64,000 nucleotides of DNA from CAWKAO01 sp963847665. Its GTDB lineage: Bacteria > Actinomycetota > Humimicrobiia > Humimicrobiales > Humimicrobiaceae. The notes beneath the pieces are model-generated. The model saw nothing but the letters and a program-made list of their open reading frames with translations. It had not been told where the DNA came from and searched no databases. Positions 32,682 through 42,651 of the stretch are shown one piece after another; the first letter of the stretch is position 1, and every line of letters starts with the position of its first letter. The DNA lies in contig CAWKAO010000002.1 in NCBI GenBank assembly GCA_963847665.1, forward strand, positions 372,001 to 436,000. Direction: 5' to 3'. The translations under genes and the position numbers were made by a program.

Positions 32682-33635
32682 ATGAAAAAGCTTGAGAAAC
32701 CCCTGTTTACTGAGCTTATACAGGTCGGTATGGCTGTAAAAGATATAAAGGAGTCCATGGATAGATACATCAGGTATGGTATTGGACCATGGTATTTCCT
32801 GGAGTTCAATTCTATGAATGTAGATAATATGATGCTTTACGGAAAAAGGAAAGACTACGCAATGCTTGTAGCAGTGTGTCCTATAGGGGATGTCAGGTTT
32901 GAGCTGATAGAGCCATTAACTGACTCAATATATACTGATTATATAGATAAGTATGGTGAATCAATAATTCATCATCTAAAACTCGGTGTTGATGATTATG
33001 ATTTTGCTGTAGATTATCTGCAGAAGTTAGGAATAGAATCTATTCAATCCGGTCACCAGCTTGGAGTTAAGGGAAAAAATATTTACAATTATTTCGAAAC
33101 CTCTCAATCCCTTGGATTTGTACTGGAGATAGTGAATGTGACGGAGGATTATATTAAACCCCAACCTCAATACTGGCATCCTTCAAAAGAGTTCACATCG
33201 TCAAATAGTTTTAAGGAAACTCTTGGTTTTACACTTATAACCCCTGAACTTATGAAAACGACAAGAGAATACTCAGAATTATTTGGGATGAATGAATGGG
33301 AAATTTTTCAAGAATATCCAGGTTATCCAGCAAATGTGGGTTTTCATAGACTTGGGGAAAAAAATATAAAAATCATTGAATCAAAAAAAGATGAAAAAAA
33401 CTCGATTTTTTCTGGCTTTATCTGTAAGTATGGTAAAGGTGTTGTGCATAGCCTGGCAATTAATTTTGATGATTTTGATGATGCTTTGAAAATGTTTTCA
33501 TTAAATGGAAATCAATCTCTTCAGGCATGTACTTTTCTTAAAAAGACAAGGTTTGCTTATATTGATACACCAGAGGATTTAAATTTCATTACAGAACTCG
33601 TTGATGATAATAAAAAAAAATTGCCGTATTTTTAA
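32682..33635 (+). CDS. VOC (glyoxalase-like) family protein with two domains
   Basis: The 317-residue product contains two vicinal-oxygen-chelate modules: the first from about residue 10 (LIQVGMAVKDIKESMDRYIRYGIGPWYF) to 140 with HHLKLGVDDYDFAVDYL, the second from about 165 with FGMNEWEIF and VVHSLAINFDDFDDAL. The first module resembles methylmalonyl-CoA epimerase-like proteins. I place the start at ATG 32682, preceded by GGGAAAGG; the open frame upstream encodes an unrelated-looking stretch. It follows the epimerase-like gene by 138 bases on the same strand. The substrate is unknown. Confidence 0.75.
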   Translation: MKKLEKPLFTELIQVGMAVKDIKESMDRYIRYGIGPWYFLEFNSMNVDNMMLYGKRKDYAMLVAVCPIGDVRFELIEPLTDSIYTDYIDKYGESIIHHLKLGVDDYDFAVDYLQKLGIESIQSGHQLGVKGKNIYNYFETSQSLGFVLEIVNVTEDYIKPQPQYWHPSKEFTSSNSFKETLGFTLITPELMKTTREYSELFGMNEWEIFQEYPGYPANVGFHRLGEKNIKIIESKKDEKNSIFSGFICKYGKGVVHSLAINFDDFDDALKMFSLNGNQSLQACTFLKKTRFAYIDTPEDLNFITELVDDNKKKLPYF

Positions 33636-33751
33636 GATATATGTCCTGAAACATCAGTAATTCTTAGATGAAGTCAATCTATCTTATTTGTTGAATAATT
33701 ATTTTAAAAACACAATAAAAAAGAAATAATTTCAAATAATATTCTCATCAA

Positions 33752-34657
33752 ATGGAAAACAACGATCTACTAAAATTAGATTTTGAAGAGTCAATAAAAA
33801 AATTAATTGATTTCATAAGAAAGTATGTCACGGACCTTAAGAAACAAGGTGCAGTGGTCGGATTAAGCGGCGGTATTGATTCAGCGCTAGTTTTAAAATT
33901 ATGTGTCGAAGCATTAGGACCTGATAACGTAATCGCAGTTATGCTTCCCGAAAGAGACTCAAACCCCAGGCATATCTTAGATGCAAAAAAGTTTGCAAAT
34001 GAGCTTGGAGTAAAAATCATCTATAAAAAGATAACTAATCTATTGTCAGTATTAGGAATATACAGGCTTTATCCTCCCACTTTCTTTTTTAAAAGAAGTT
34101 TTATTGAAAAATATGCTGATAAAAAAAGAAAAGATCTTTCTTTAAGGCTGCGAAAAGATATATTTATTACAAATCTAGAAGGAAGTAATGATACAGAAGT
34201 CTCAAAAGGCATAGCCTTCTACAGGATCAAACACAGGTTACGAAGCACAATTCTATTTTATTATTCCGAGCTTCACAATTACCTGCTTGTAGGGTGTGCA
34301 AATAAAAGCGAGTGGCTTACAGGATTCTTTGTAAAATATGGTGACAGTATTGCAGATATAATGCCAATAATATCCTTATATAAGACCCAGATTTTTGGCC
34401 TGGCCAAATATTTAAGCTTACCGGATTATTTATTGGAAAAAGCTCCAAGCCCTGACTTGATACCTGGTTTAAATGATGAGGAAGCACTGGGGATGTCATA
34501 TAAAAAGCTTGATCTGATCCTTGCCTGTATTGAAAAAGGTTATCCAGTAGACAGGATCATTCAACTTTCAGGTGTAAGAGAAGAAGAAATAAAAAGGATA
34601 TCCATATATATTGAAAAATCTGATTATTTAAGAGAACCCCCAATATTTTTGAAATGA
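33752..34657 (+). CDS. nadE: NAD(+) synthase, ammonia-dependent type
   Basis: NadE amidates deamido-NAD with ATP, the last step of NAD synthesis. The PP-loop SGGIDSALVLK lies near residue 40. The NadE signature NKSEWLTGFFVKYGDSIADIMPI (read in two parts) lies near 188, followed by SPDLIPGLNDEEALG. There is no N-terminal nitrilase domain, so ammonia would be the nitrogen donor. Between residues 105 and 155 is a basic segment (FFKRSFIEKYADKKRKD) that looks like an insertion relative to short NadE proteins. A fragment of a second copy lies at 28760-28825. Confidence 0.88.
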   Translation: MENNDLLKLDFEESIKKLIDFIRKYVTDLKKQGAVVGLSGGIDSALVLKLCVEALGPDNVIAVMLPERDSNPRHILDAKKFANELGVKIIYKKITNLLSVLGIYRLYPPTFFFKRSFIEKYADKKRKDLSLRLRKDIFITNLEGSNDTEVSKGIAFYRIKHRLRSTILFYYSELHNYLLVGCANKSEWLTGFFVKYGDSIADIMPIISLYKTQIFGLAKYLSLPDYLLEKAPSPDLIPGLNDEEALGMSYKKLDLILACIEKGYPVDRIIQLSGVREEEIKRISIYIEKSDYLREPPIFLK

Positions 34658-34756
34658 ATTTTTTAGTACTAAACTCGGCTTATAGGCTGACTCTACCTTT
34701 GTAACTTTTTAAAAAAATTATAGTCTCTATTTTTTTATTATTATTCCTGCAGTTAT

Positions 34757-34951
34757 CTACTCACGCACCATTTTTGTCCCACATTTTGGACAACTGATGT
34801 CATAACAGGGGCTTCCTGCCTGGTGTGCTACTTTTGTTCCGCAGCTTGGACAGACACAGTTTCCGCCCATACCTGAACCCCTTCCACCCATTCCGCCTCT
34901 TCCTTTACCTGGCCCTTGGCCTGTTGGACCTGTCCTGTTTCCTCCTGGCAT
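34757..34951 (-). CDS. Small Gly-rich protein with a C-terminal zinc-ribbon/rubredoxin-like motif
   Basis: A 64-residue protein. The N-terminal half is the MPGGNRTGPTGQGPGKGRGG repeat typical of DUF5320-like small proteins of anaerobes. The C-terminal half has two CxxC pairs (CPSCGTK and CPKCGTK) plus extra Cys, suggesting one zinc or iron site. An excellent ribosome binding site (AAGGAGTTTAATATG on the minus strand) supports it as a real gene. Relatives often lie near dinitrogenase iron-molybdenum cofactor-type (NifX/NifB) proteins; none is seen here. Function unknown. Confidence 0.75.
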   Translation of the reverse strand: MPGGNRTGPTGQGPGKGRGGMGGRGSGMGGNCVCPSCGTKVAHQAGSPCYDISCPKCGTKMVRE

Positions 34952-35246
34952 ATTAAACTCCTTTTTTATTTATTGTTACAGTCACCTTTGTCTATTTTTA
35001 CCGGCAAAATAGTGATCATGACCAAAGTAGGACATATATTCAATTCATTTGTATAATGAACTATTGTTCAATACTAATATAATGGGCATTTGTACATTTG
35101 TCAATATTAAATATCAGCGTATACAATTATTAAGCAAAACAGAAAAACCTTGAAAAATACTATCATTTCCATAAATAAGCAAGAAAAACATTGATCTAAG
35201 CAGTCTTTTAGAAGTTGTAAATAAAAGCCTTAACTGAGCGAAACCC

Positions 35247-36404
35247 TCAGATTAATTGGAACACTAGAGAAAAACATGACCCTTTATTTAATTCACTTTC
35301 TACATGGATATTTGTGTTGTGTATTGTGGCTATCTCCTTGACAATAGAAAGTCCAAGCCCGGTGCCGTTATTATGAAATGATACAGCATTGTTGGATCTG
35401 AAAAACTCGTTGAATATTTTATTTATGTTTTCTTCTGGAATACCTATTCCATGATCCTTGATCCCAATATAAAGTTGATTATCATCCAGCTTTTTTATTA
35501 TAACTTTAATATTACTATCGGGTTGGGAATAGTTTATAGCATTTTCAAGCAGTATGGAAAAAAGGATGTCAAGCTGTTTCTTATCTCCTTTTACATAATA
35601 TTTTTCAGCAGGGATTTTATACATAATTTTAATTTTTTTATCATCTGATATTACCATAAACCTGTCAACAACTGCAGAAAGGATCTTTATCATATCTATC
35701 TTTTGAAAATCAAGGGATTCACGTGATTTTAGTTTTTCAAGTTCAAGCATCTCTTTTATAACAATAGAAAGAAGTTCACACCTTTCTTTTATTTTGATCA
35801 CAATATCTCTGGTCATTTTAGGAATATCACCTGAATATCCGTCTAGAATAATATCTACGTAACTCTGTATCGCTGCAAACGGGGCTTTGAGCTGATGAGT
35901 AGCAAATAATAAATATTTTGTTTTTTCTTCATTTATCTCATGGAGCCTGTCACTGATCTTTTCATATTCCAGCATCTCCTTTTCAAGCCTTACATTTGCC
36001 TTTTCTAATTCCTCTGTCCTTTCTATGATCTTTTTTTCAAGATTTATTTTATATTCGTTCAGGTTACGGTTGATCTCATTATATGCATCCAGAAAATTGT
36101 AGATTATTCTGGAACCTCCGGCACCTATAAGGCTGACCTTAAAAGATTTTTTTTCACTAAGATCTTTAAAAACGCGAGGGTCACCAGTTGCTTCAAAAAT
36201 AAGGCTGATATCGCTATCTGAAAGTATTTTATTGTAATCAGTCACGCAAATTATATTATGATTTTCAGCAAAAATATAACCTACAGAGTCAGGATTAATA
36301 TCACAAACATATTTTATCTTTACACCAGGTATATCCAGCAGTACTTTTAGTAGTGCAAGCCCGCCTTTACCGGTACCGACCAGTGCTATTACTCCCTCTA
36401 TCAT
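35247..36404 (-). CDS. Sensor histidine kinase with an N-terminal Rossmann (NAD(P)-binding-like) domain
   Basis: The 385-residue protein opens directly with a dinucleotide-binding pattern (IALVGTGKGGLALLKVL, then the acidic strand end YVCDIN), with a second GAGGSR loop near 95. A coiled coil follows (about 110-160). The HisKA box ATHQLKAPF has the phospho-accepting His near residue 170. The HATPase domain has ENAINYS, DHGIGIP and GTGLGLSIV. There is no membrane segment, so it is a soluble sensor. The start is ATG 36404, preceded by AGGGGAATATT; the frame is open to 36443. It is divergent from a receiver gene and beside the hdr-flx cluster, so direct sensing of NAD(P)(H) or a related ligand is my inference. 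Confidence 0.88.
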   Translation of the reverse strand: MIEGVIALVGTGKGGLALLKVLLDIPGVKIKYVCDINPDSVGYIFAENHNIICVTDYNKILSDSDISLIFEATGDPRVFKDLSEKKSFKVSLIGAGGSRIIYNFLDAYNEINRNLNEYKINLEKKIIERTEELEKANVRLEKEMLEYEKISDRLHEINEEKTKYLLFATHQLKAPFAAIQSYVDIILDGYSGDIPKMTRDIVIKIKERCELLSIVIKEMLELEKLKSRESLDFQKIDMIKILSAVVDRFMVISDDKKIKIMYKIPAEKYYVKGDKKQLDILFSILLENAINYSQPDSNIKVIIKKLDDNQLYIGIKDHGIGIPEENINKIFNEFFRSNNAVSFHNNGTGLGLSIVKEIATIHNTNIHVESELNKGSCFSLVFQLI

Positions 36405-36431
36405 AATATTCCCCTTTATTTTTATTATATA

Positions 36432-36447
36432 TATATTGTACAATATA
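36432..36447. promoter_or_regulatory. 16-bp perfect palindrome between divergent kinase and receiver genes
   Basis: TATATTGTACAATATA reads identically on both strands, lies in the 84-base divergent promoter region, and could be an operator controlling one or both genes. The receiver has no DNA-binding domain, so the binding protein would be something else. Confidence 0.45.
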
Positions 36448-36488
36448 AAAAGGATAGAAAAAACAGTCCCTTTTGAAATGGAGGTACC

Positions 36489-36884
36489 ATGAAAAAAGTA
36501 TATATCATAGATGATGACAGGGATATAGTTGAATCGATTTCAATCGTGTTAAAGGCAAACGGTTATGAAGTGATGGCACAATATGATGATAAAAATGTCT
36601 CTGAAAATATTTTAAATTATAATCCAGATCTGATCATTCTGGATGTAATATTTCCAGAAAGCAGCTCTGCAGGTTTTAATATCGCAAGAGAAATTAAAAA
36701 GAATCCTCAATTGATAAACATACCGATAATCATGCTTTCAGTGGTCAATGAGAAAGGAATATATATAGGGCGATTCAATAACCAGGACATAGATGAATCC
36801 TGGCTGCCTGTTACTCTTTTTCTCGACAAACCTATCCAGCCAAAAGAATTGCTCCAAAAAGTAAAATCAGTATTAGGCAGCTAA
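36489..36884 (+). CDS. Receiver-only response regulator
   Basis: The 131-residue protein is a single CheY-like receiver: acidic pair in YIIDDDRD, phospho-acceptor Asp near residue 52 (LIILDVIFPES), and the conserved Lys in FLDKPIQP near 114. It lacks an output domain. It is transcribed divergently from the Rossmann-type kinase, its likely partner. GGAGGT precedes the ATG. A related receiver (62746-63132) lies beside the hydrogenase genes, and both share the unusual ESWLPV/STWLPV insertion before the Lys. Confidence 0.92.
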   Translation: MKKVYIIDDDRDIVESISIVLKANGYEVMAQYDDKNVSENILNYNPDLIILDVIFPESSSAGFNIAREIKKNPQLINIPIIMLSVVNEKGIYIGRFNNQDIDESWLPVTLFLDKPIQPKELLQKVKSVLGS

Positions 36885-37078
36885 ATAATGCCGGAACATT
36901 CAAAAATAATATAAATTTGATAAATCTACTGTTAGGATATATACTACTAAATTAGTAGTATTAATAATCATAATCATTACTGTTCCATTACTGGAAAAAG
37001 TTCTTAAAAAGGATGATAAACAGGGGTAAAGAATTTTAAAAAGTATTGAAATAAATATATTGGTATTTTATTAAAGAG

Positions 37079-37615
37079 ATGAGTAAACCGGATAATTATT
37101 TAGATATTATCAGGGATGAGCTCGTAAAAGAAATTGAGCCCAATATATATTATTGCTACCAGTGCGGCAAATGTACCGCAGGATGTCCTCTTTCAGATGT
37201 CTATGATTACCAGCCAAATGAGATAATCAGGCTAATCCAGCTTAATAAAATAGACGATATAATCAATTCTAACTCGGTTTATCTTTGTGCATCGTGCGAG
37301 ATCTGCAGTTCTAGGTGTCCCCAACAGGTAAACATAGCTGCAGTGATGAACCACCTAAGGATAAAGAGCTGGCAATATAATGTATTCAAATTAAAAGAAA
37401 TATCAAATTTCTACAAAATTTTTTTACGGATAATTGAAAAGTTGGGGAAAAGCTTTGAGCCTCTTCTGATATTGACTCTCAATCTCTTGAATAAACGGTT
37501 TTTCAATGACATGGATCTGATGCCTGGCATTTTGTTAAGGCAAAAGATCAGGCTCATACCGGAGTTGACAAAGAACAGAAAAGAAATTGCACGGATTATA
37601 AATAAATCAATATGA
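37079..37615 (+). CDS. hdrC: Heterodisulfide reductase-like subunit C
   Basis: HdrC is the small two-cluster ferredoxin-like subunit linking HdrA to HdrB. The 178-residue protein has CYQCGKCTAGCP near residue 23 and CASCEICSSRCP near 65, both full [4Fe-4S] motifs, plus a C-terminal helical region. It is the first gene of the hdrCBA-flxDCBA run, about 195 bases after the receiver gene. Confidence 0.92.
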   Translation: MSKPDNYLDIIRDELVKEIEPNIYYCYQCGKCTAGCPLSDVYDYQPNEIIRLIQLNKIDDIINSNSVYLCASCEICSSRCPQQVNIAAVMNHLRIKSWQYNVFKLKEISNFYKIFLRIIEKLGKSFEPLLILTLNLLNKRFFNDMDLMPGILLRQKIRLIPELTKNRKEIARIINKSI

Positions 37616-37669
37616 TTTTTTTTTAGGATATTTCTTAATTATCCTATTGCTCGGGGATTTTTTAAAAAA

Positions 37670-38653
37670 ATGGCAGATGTGTCAGATGTAAAAATTAAAG
37701 ATAGCCAGAAGGTAGATCCTTCAGAAGAAAAAAATGCTTATAAAATAGCATACTATCCTGGTTGTTCATTAAATTCAACAGCTATAGATTTCAACCAATC
37801 CATAAAAAAACTTTTTAATACTCTGGGAATAGGTCTTGAAGAGATCGAGGACTGGAATTGTTGCGGGACTACCCCGGCGGCAAATATAAGCCACAAAATA
37901 CCAGTTATGTTATCAGCAAGGAATTTACTTCTTGCCAGGAAAATGGGTTTTTCAGAGATACTTAGTCCATGTGTATCATGCTACTGTAAACTGTTTAAAG
38001 CAGCAAACGTCATCAATGATAATGAGGATGAAAAAGATGAGGTCAGGGCTAAAAAGAGACAGGAGGTATTTGATGCCCTTGATACACTGGGTTTCGATCC
38101 CTCCGAACATTTTAATATCAGGGTCTACTCTATAGTGGAAATACTTTTAAACAATATCGATCTTATTAAATCAAAATATGAAGAAAATAAGCACAAAATA
38201 AACGGTCGGGAAAAGCTTATCCTGGAGGATCTAAAACCTGTTTGTTATTACGGATGTGTTCTTTTAAGGACTGAAAACATAACAAAGTTTGACTCTATGG
38301 AAAACCCGACTTCCATGGAAAGAATACTTGAAGCGGTAGGGGTAGAAAGCAAGAATTTCAATTTTAAGACTGAATGTTGTGGGGCGATATTATCACTTAC
38401 CCATAAAAAGGTGGTTCTCAAGTTGAGTAAGATGATAATCGATGCTGCTATTGAAGCAGGCGCAAATAGCATTGTCGTGTGCTGTCCATTATGCCAGCAA
38501 AACCTGGATATGAGGCAATCCCAGATAAACAGGTATTATAAAACTGATTACAAGATCCCGGTCTATTATATCTCTCAGATCCTGGGATTAAGTATGGGCC
38601 TTTCTTACAAAGACCTTATGCTGGATAAACTTTTTGTAAGACCGAAAAAATAA
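37670..38653 (+). CDS. hdrB: Heterodisulfide reductase-like subunit B
   Basis: HdrB carries the catalytic non-cubane clusters in methanogens and related proteins. The 327 residues contain two CCG domains: YYPGCSLNSTAIDF...DWNCCGTTPA...SPCVSCYCK and CYYGCVLL...KTECCGAILSL...CCPLCQQNLD. Both have complete cysteine sets. Family membership is firm; the physiological disulfide substrate in this bacterium is unknown, and no DsrC-like partner is visible in the window. It lies 54 bases after hdrC. Confidence 0.93.
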   Translation: MADVSDVKIKDSQKVDPSEEKNAYKIAYYPGCSLNSTAIDFNQSIKKLFNTLGIGLEEIEDWNCCGTTPAANISHKIPVMLSARNLLLARKMGFSEILSPCVSCYCKLFKAANVINDNEDEKDEVRAKKRQEVFDALDTLGFDPSEHFNIRVYSIVEILLNNIDLIKSKYEENKHKINGREKLILEDLKPVCYYGCVLLRTENITKFDSMENPTSMERILEAVGVESKNFNFKTECCGAILSLTHKKVVLKLSKMIIDAAIEAGANSIVVCCPLCQQNLDMRQSQINRYYKTDYKIPVYYISQILGLSMGLSYKDLMLDKLFVRPKK

Positions 38654-38724
38654 AAAGTAATTAAACTTTATATAAATAGAACAAGTTTTAATAATTTTAT
38701 CGATAAGTAAAAGGAGTAATTTAA

Positions 38725-41700
38725 TTGAGAATCGGGATTTTTGTCTGTTATTGCGGTTCTAATATTGGCGCTACTGTGGATGTAGAAAAGGTCGCAAAAG
38801 AAATATTGAAGTTCCCGGGAGTAGTCTTCACTCAGACCAACCTCTATACATGCTCTGAACCTGGCCAGACACAGATCAAAAATGCAATAGAAAAACATAA
38901 TCTAAACAGGGTCATAGTAGCCTCATGCTCTCCTCGTGTTCATAATACGACATTTATGCGGACTGTTGAGTCTGTAGGTTTAAACCCTTATCTTTTTGAG
39001 ATGGCAAATATAAGGGAACAGGATTCATGGATACATGATAATAGAGAAAATGCCACTGAAAAAGCAATTGAGCTTATAAGGATAGCAGTAGCAAAAGTAA
39101 GTAAGAACAGGGAACTTTATCCCAAATATTTTGAATTGAATAAGAATGTGCTTGTTATTGGCGGAGGGATAGCAGGTATCCAGGCGGCACTTGATATTGC
39201 AGATGGAGGCAAAAAAGTCGTTCTTGTAGAAAAAGAAGCATCTATAGGCGGGAGGATGGCTCAGCTTGACAAGACATTTCCGACAATAGATTGTTCTGCC
39301 TGCATACTTTCCCCGAAAATGGTCGATGTCGGTATGCATGAAAATATAGAGCTTCTTACACTTTCTGAAGTTACAAAAGTACAGGGATCGGTTGGAAACT
39401 TTAAGATAACCATAAGAAAAAAACCCAGATATATAAAATTGAAAGACTGTACTTCTTGTGGAGAATGTGAAAAAGTATGCCCGGTAAAATATACGAATGT
39501 ATATGAAGCAGGGCTCGTAAAGAGGACTGCGATATCCAAGATGTTTTCACAGGCAGTCCCGTCTGCTTATTTTATTAACAATCTCGGTAAAGCTCCCTGC
39601 AGGAGCAACTGTCCGGCAGATGTCCCGGCACAGGGTTATATCGCTCTTATCAGGCAAAAAAAATATATGGAAGCTCTAGAGCTTCACAGGAAACAGAACC
39701 CGTTTCCTTCTTTATGCGGCAGGGTATGCACACACCCGTGTGAATCAAATTGTGAAAGAAGCCGTGTGGACGAACCTATCGCAATAATGGATCTGAAAAG
39801 ATTTATTTCTGATTATGAAAGGGACCTTGATGAGATCCCCCTCCCGGAAATATCAGAAAAAAATGGAAAAAAAGTAGCTATTGTGGGTTCCGGGCCAGCA
39901 GGTCTTACAGCAGCTTATTATCTGGCTAAAGAGGGCTGTGAGGTCACAGTGTTTGAAGCACTTCCATTGGCTGGCGGCATGATGAAAGTATGCATACCTG
40001 AATACAGACTTCCTTCAGATATACTGGACAAAGAAATAGATCTTATAAAAAAAATGGGAGTGAAGATAAAAACAAATACCGCGATAAAAAACAGTGATGC
40101 TGTCAGGGACCTTCTAAAGACAAAAGGATTTGATGCAGTATTTCTTGCCACCGGTGCTGGCAAAAATTCTTCAATAAAGATAAGTGGTGACAGGCTTGAT
40201 GGAGTCATCTCTGGAGTTGATTTCTTACGAAACTTTCAACTCTCTAAAATAAGTGCAGTAAGCGGTAGGGTAGCAGTTATAGGTGGAGGGAATGCTGCTA
40301 TCGATTCTTCACGCACCGCCCTCAGGCTCGGTGCCAAAAAAGTTAGTATTTTTTACAGGAGAAGCCATGAGGAAATGCCGGCTCTTGAAGAAGAGATAGA
40401 GGATGCTGTTGATGAAGGAATAGATATCAATTATCTAACGGCTCCCGTTGAAATAACCGGGAAAGATGGAAGGGTAAAGGGTCTAAGGCTCATCAAAAAT
40501 AAGCTTGGTGAACCCGATGCTAGCGGTAGAAGAAGACCTGTGCCTATGGAAGGCAGTGAATATGAGGTAGATTGCGATTTTGTTATACTGGCTATAGGCC
40601 AGGAGCCTGATACAGGTTATCTTGGAAAGGGAAAGCAAGTTATAGAGACGAGGCATGATAAGACAGTCAAACTTGTTAAAGACGATATCATGCTTGTTGA
40701 TGACTCGGGAATATTTGCAGGAGGGGATATGGTACTAGGTCCTGCAACTGTAACTGAAGCAATAGGTCATGGAAAGAATGCAGCTAGAGTCATTAAAAAG
40801 TATCTCGATGGAAACAAACTTGAAGATATAGATGCAGAAATAAAAAAAGAAAAAGAAAGCGAAGTAAAGTTAAAGTATGGAGAGGTATTTAAAGAAAACG
40901 AAATCGTACAATTTGAAAAAAATAAAAGAATAAAGGCTAAAAAAATAAGCCCACAAAATAGAAAAAATAACTTCAAAGAAGTGGTGGGTGCCTTCAAGGA
41001 GGAAGATGCGATTGCTGAGGCAAACAGATGCCTAAACTGCGGGATATGTTCAGATTGTCAGCAGTGTGAAAAAGCCTGTGAAGCTAATGCTATAGATTAC
41101 AGTCAGAAAGAAGAGATCCTGACCCGGGAAGTGGGTGCTATAGTCGTTGCTACAGGAACTGATATTTTAAATACTGATATTTACGAAGAATACGGGTCCA
41201 GCCAATATGAAGATGTAATATCGGCACTACAATACGAGAGGCTTATGTGCGCATCCGGGCCTACTAAAGGGCATATATTGAGGCCCTCAGATAATGAAGG
41301 AACCAAAGACTATAGTATTTCTTTCCTGTGTCGGTTCCAGGGATAAATCGAGAGGGATGCCATACTGTTCTGGAGCATGCTGTATGTACCAGGCAAAACA
41401 GGCTATTCTTACAAAAGAGCATATACATGACTCAAAATCAATTATCTTTTATACAGACATAAGGTCTCCTGGCAAAGATTATGATGAATTTATAATAAGG
41501 GCCAAAGAATATGGTACCCAATATGTAAGGGGGAAGGTATCAAAAATATACAAGCAGGGAAGTAAGCTTATAGTCAGGGGAGTTGATACACTAATAGGTA
41601 AGCCTCTTGAAATAGAAGCTGATCTTGTCGTTCTTGCTCCTGCAATGATACCTTCTAAAGGTTCCAAAAGACTTGCTGAAATATTAAATATCACTTCCGG

Positions 41701-42124
41701 TTCTTTCGGGTTTTATACCGAGAGCCATCCAAAATTAAGACCGGTTGAGACCAACACTGCAGGTATTTTTCTTGCTGGAGCCTGCCAGTCTCCCAAAGAC
41801 ATCCCGGAAAGTGTGGCACAGGGAAGCGCCACTGCAAGCAAGATCCTTGCTCTGATGTCGAAAGATAAGCTGCTCACCAATCCTATTGTAGCAGCTGTAG
41901 ATAAAGTACGATGCATAGGTTGCAATAAATGTCTAAATGTGTGTCCATTCAGTGCAATAGAAGAACAGGAGCTAAGAGACAGGAAAGTCGTTTCTGTCAT
42001 TGAAACAGTATGTAAGGGGTGTGGGATATGTGAGGCAACTTGTCCGATAGATGCTATAAGTCTGAGCGGCTTTACTGACGAGATGATACTGGAAGAGCTT
42101 GATGCTTTTTCATTAACTAAATGA
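38725..42124 (+). CDS. hdrA: HdrA with an inserted NfnB/GltD-like module (one frame break)
   Basis: HdrA is the flavin subunit where electrons bifurcate. The N-terminus is HdrA-type: MRIGIFVCYCGSNIG, FAD loop VIGGGIAGIQAALD near residue 145, DCSACILSPKM near 192, and a ferredoxin motif CTSCGECEKVCPV near 235. From about residue 290 a complete NADPH-oxidoreductase module (GltD/NfnB type) is inserted: CRSNCPADVPAQGYI, CGRVCTHPCESNC, VGSGPAGLTAAYYLA, VIGGGNAAIDSSR, GGDMVLGPATV. HdrA then resumes with further cluster motifs. The frame breaks near 41296-41310: one extra base separates HILRPSD from EPKTIVFLSCVGSRD, and the rest reads cleanly to 42124 with two C-terminal ferredoxin motifs. TTG start with AAAGGAG upstream. 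About 1,130 residues in all. Confidence 0.9.
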
Positions 42125-42164
42125 CAAACATCTTAAGATATTATTTATTATTGATTTGCAAAAT

Positions 42165-42611
42165 ATGGAAGCAAAAATAGATAACCATAAAAAAACTGAT
42201 CAGATCAACAAAAAAGTTGAAGGTGCAAAGATTGTAGCGTTTTTCTGTGAATGGTGTTCTTATGCTGGAGCAGATGCAGCTGGGACATCAAGATTAAGGC
42301 AGCCTGAAGATATAAGAATAATAAGGATCCCGTGTACAGGCAGGATGAACCCGCTGTTTGTACTAAAAGCTTTTGAACTTGGAGCAGATGGAGTGCTGGT
42401 TTCTGGGTGCCATCCAAACGACTGTCATTTTTCAGAAGGAAATTTTTATGCAAGAAGAAGGCTTGAGGTGTTGAAAGAGTTTCTTCCGGTAATAGGTATA
42501 GATAAAAGAAGATTTTCATACCAATGGGTTTCTGCTTCTGAGGGGCAGAAATGGCAGAAAGTGGTAATAAATTTTGTCAAAAGAATAAGAGAAGTCAATA
42601 GCGGAAAGTAG
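42165..42611 (+). CDS. flxD: MvhD/FlxD-type iron-sulfur subunit
   Basis: A delta-subunit-like [2Fe-2S] protein that passes electrons between HdrA and a partner (hydrogenase in Mvh, FlxA in Flx systems). The core begins near residue 25 with IVAFFCEWCSYAGADAAGTSR and continues with IPCTGRM, the GADGVLVSGCHPNDCHFSEGNFYARRR motif (in parts) and the Trp-rich end. ATG 42165 is the probable start; a TTG lies nine bases upstream. Its place between hdrA and flxC points to the Flx role. Confidence 0.9.
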   Translation: MEAKIDNHKKTDQINKKVEGAKIVAFFCEWCSYAGADAAGTSRLRQPEDIRIIRIPCTGRMNPLFVLKAFELGADGVLVSGCHPNDCHFSEGNFYARRRLEVLKEFLPVIGIDKRRFSYQWVSASEGQKWQKVVINFVKRIREVNSGK

Positions 42612-42651
42612 TAACTTTCCAAGACTTTATATAGAAGTTTTGAGGGTGTCG

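Noticed and set aside
41290..41320. Programmed frameshift in hdrA
   Set aside because: No slippery heptamer, stop-codon pause or strong stem is visible at the break; with so many indels nearby, a base error is simpler.
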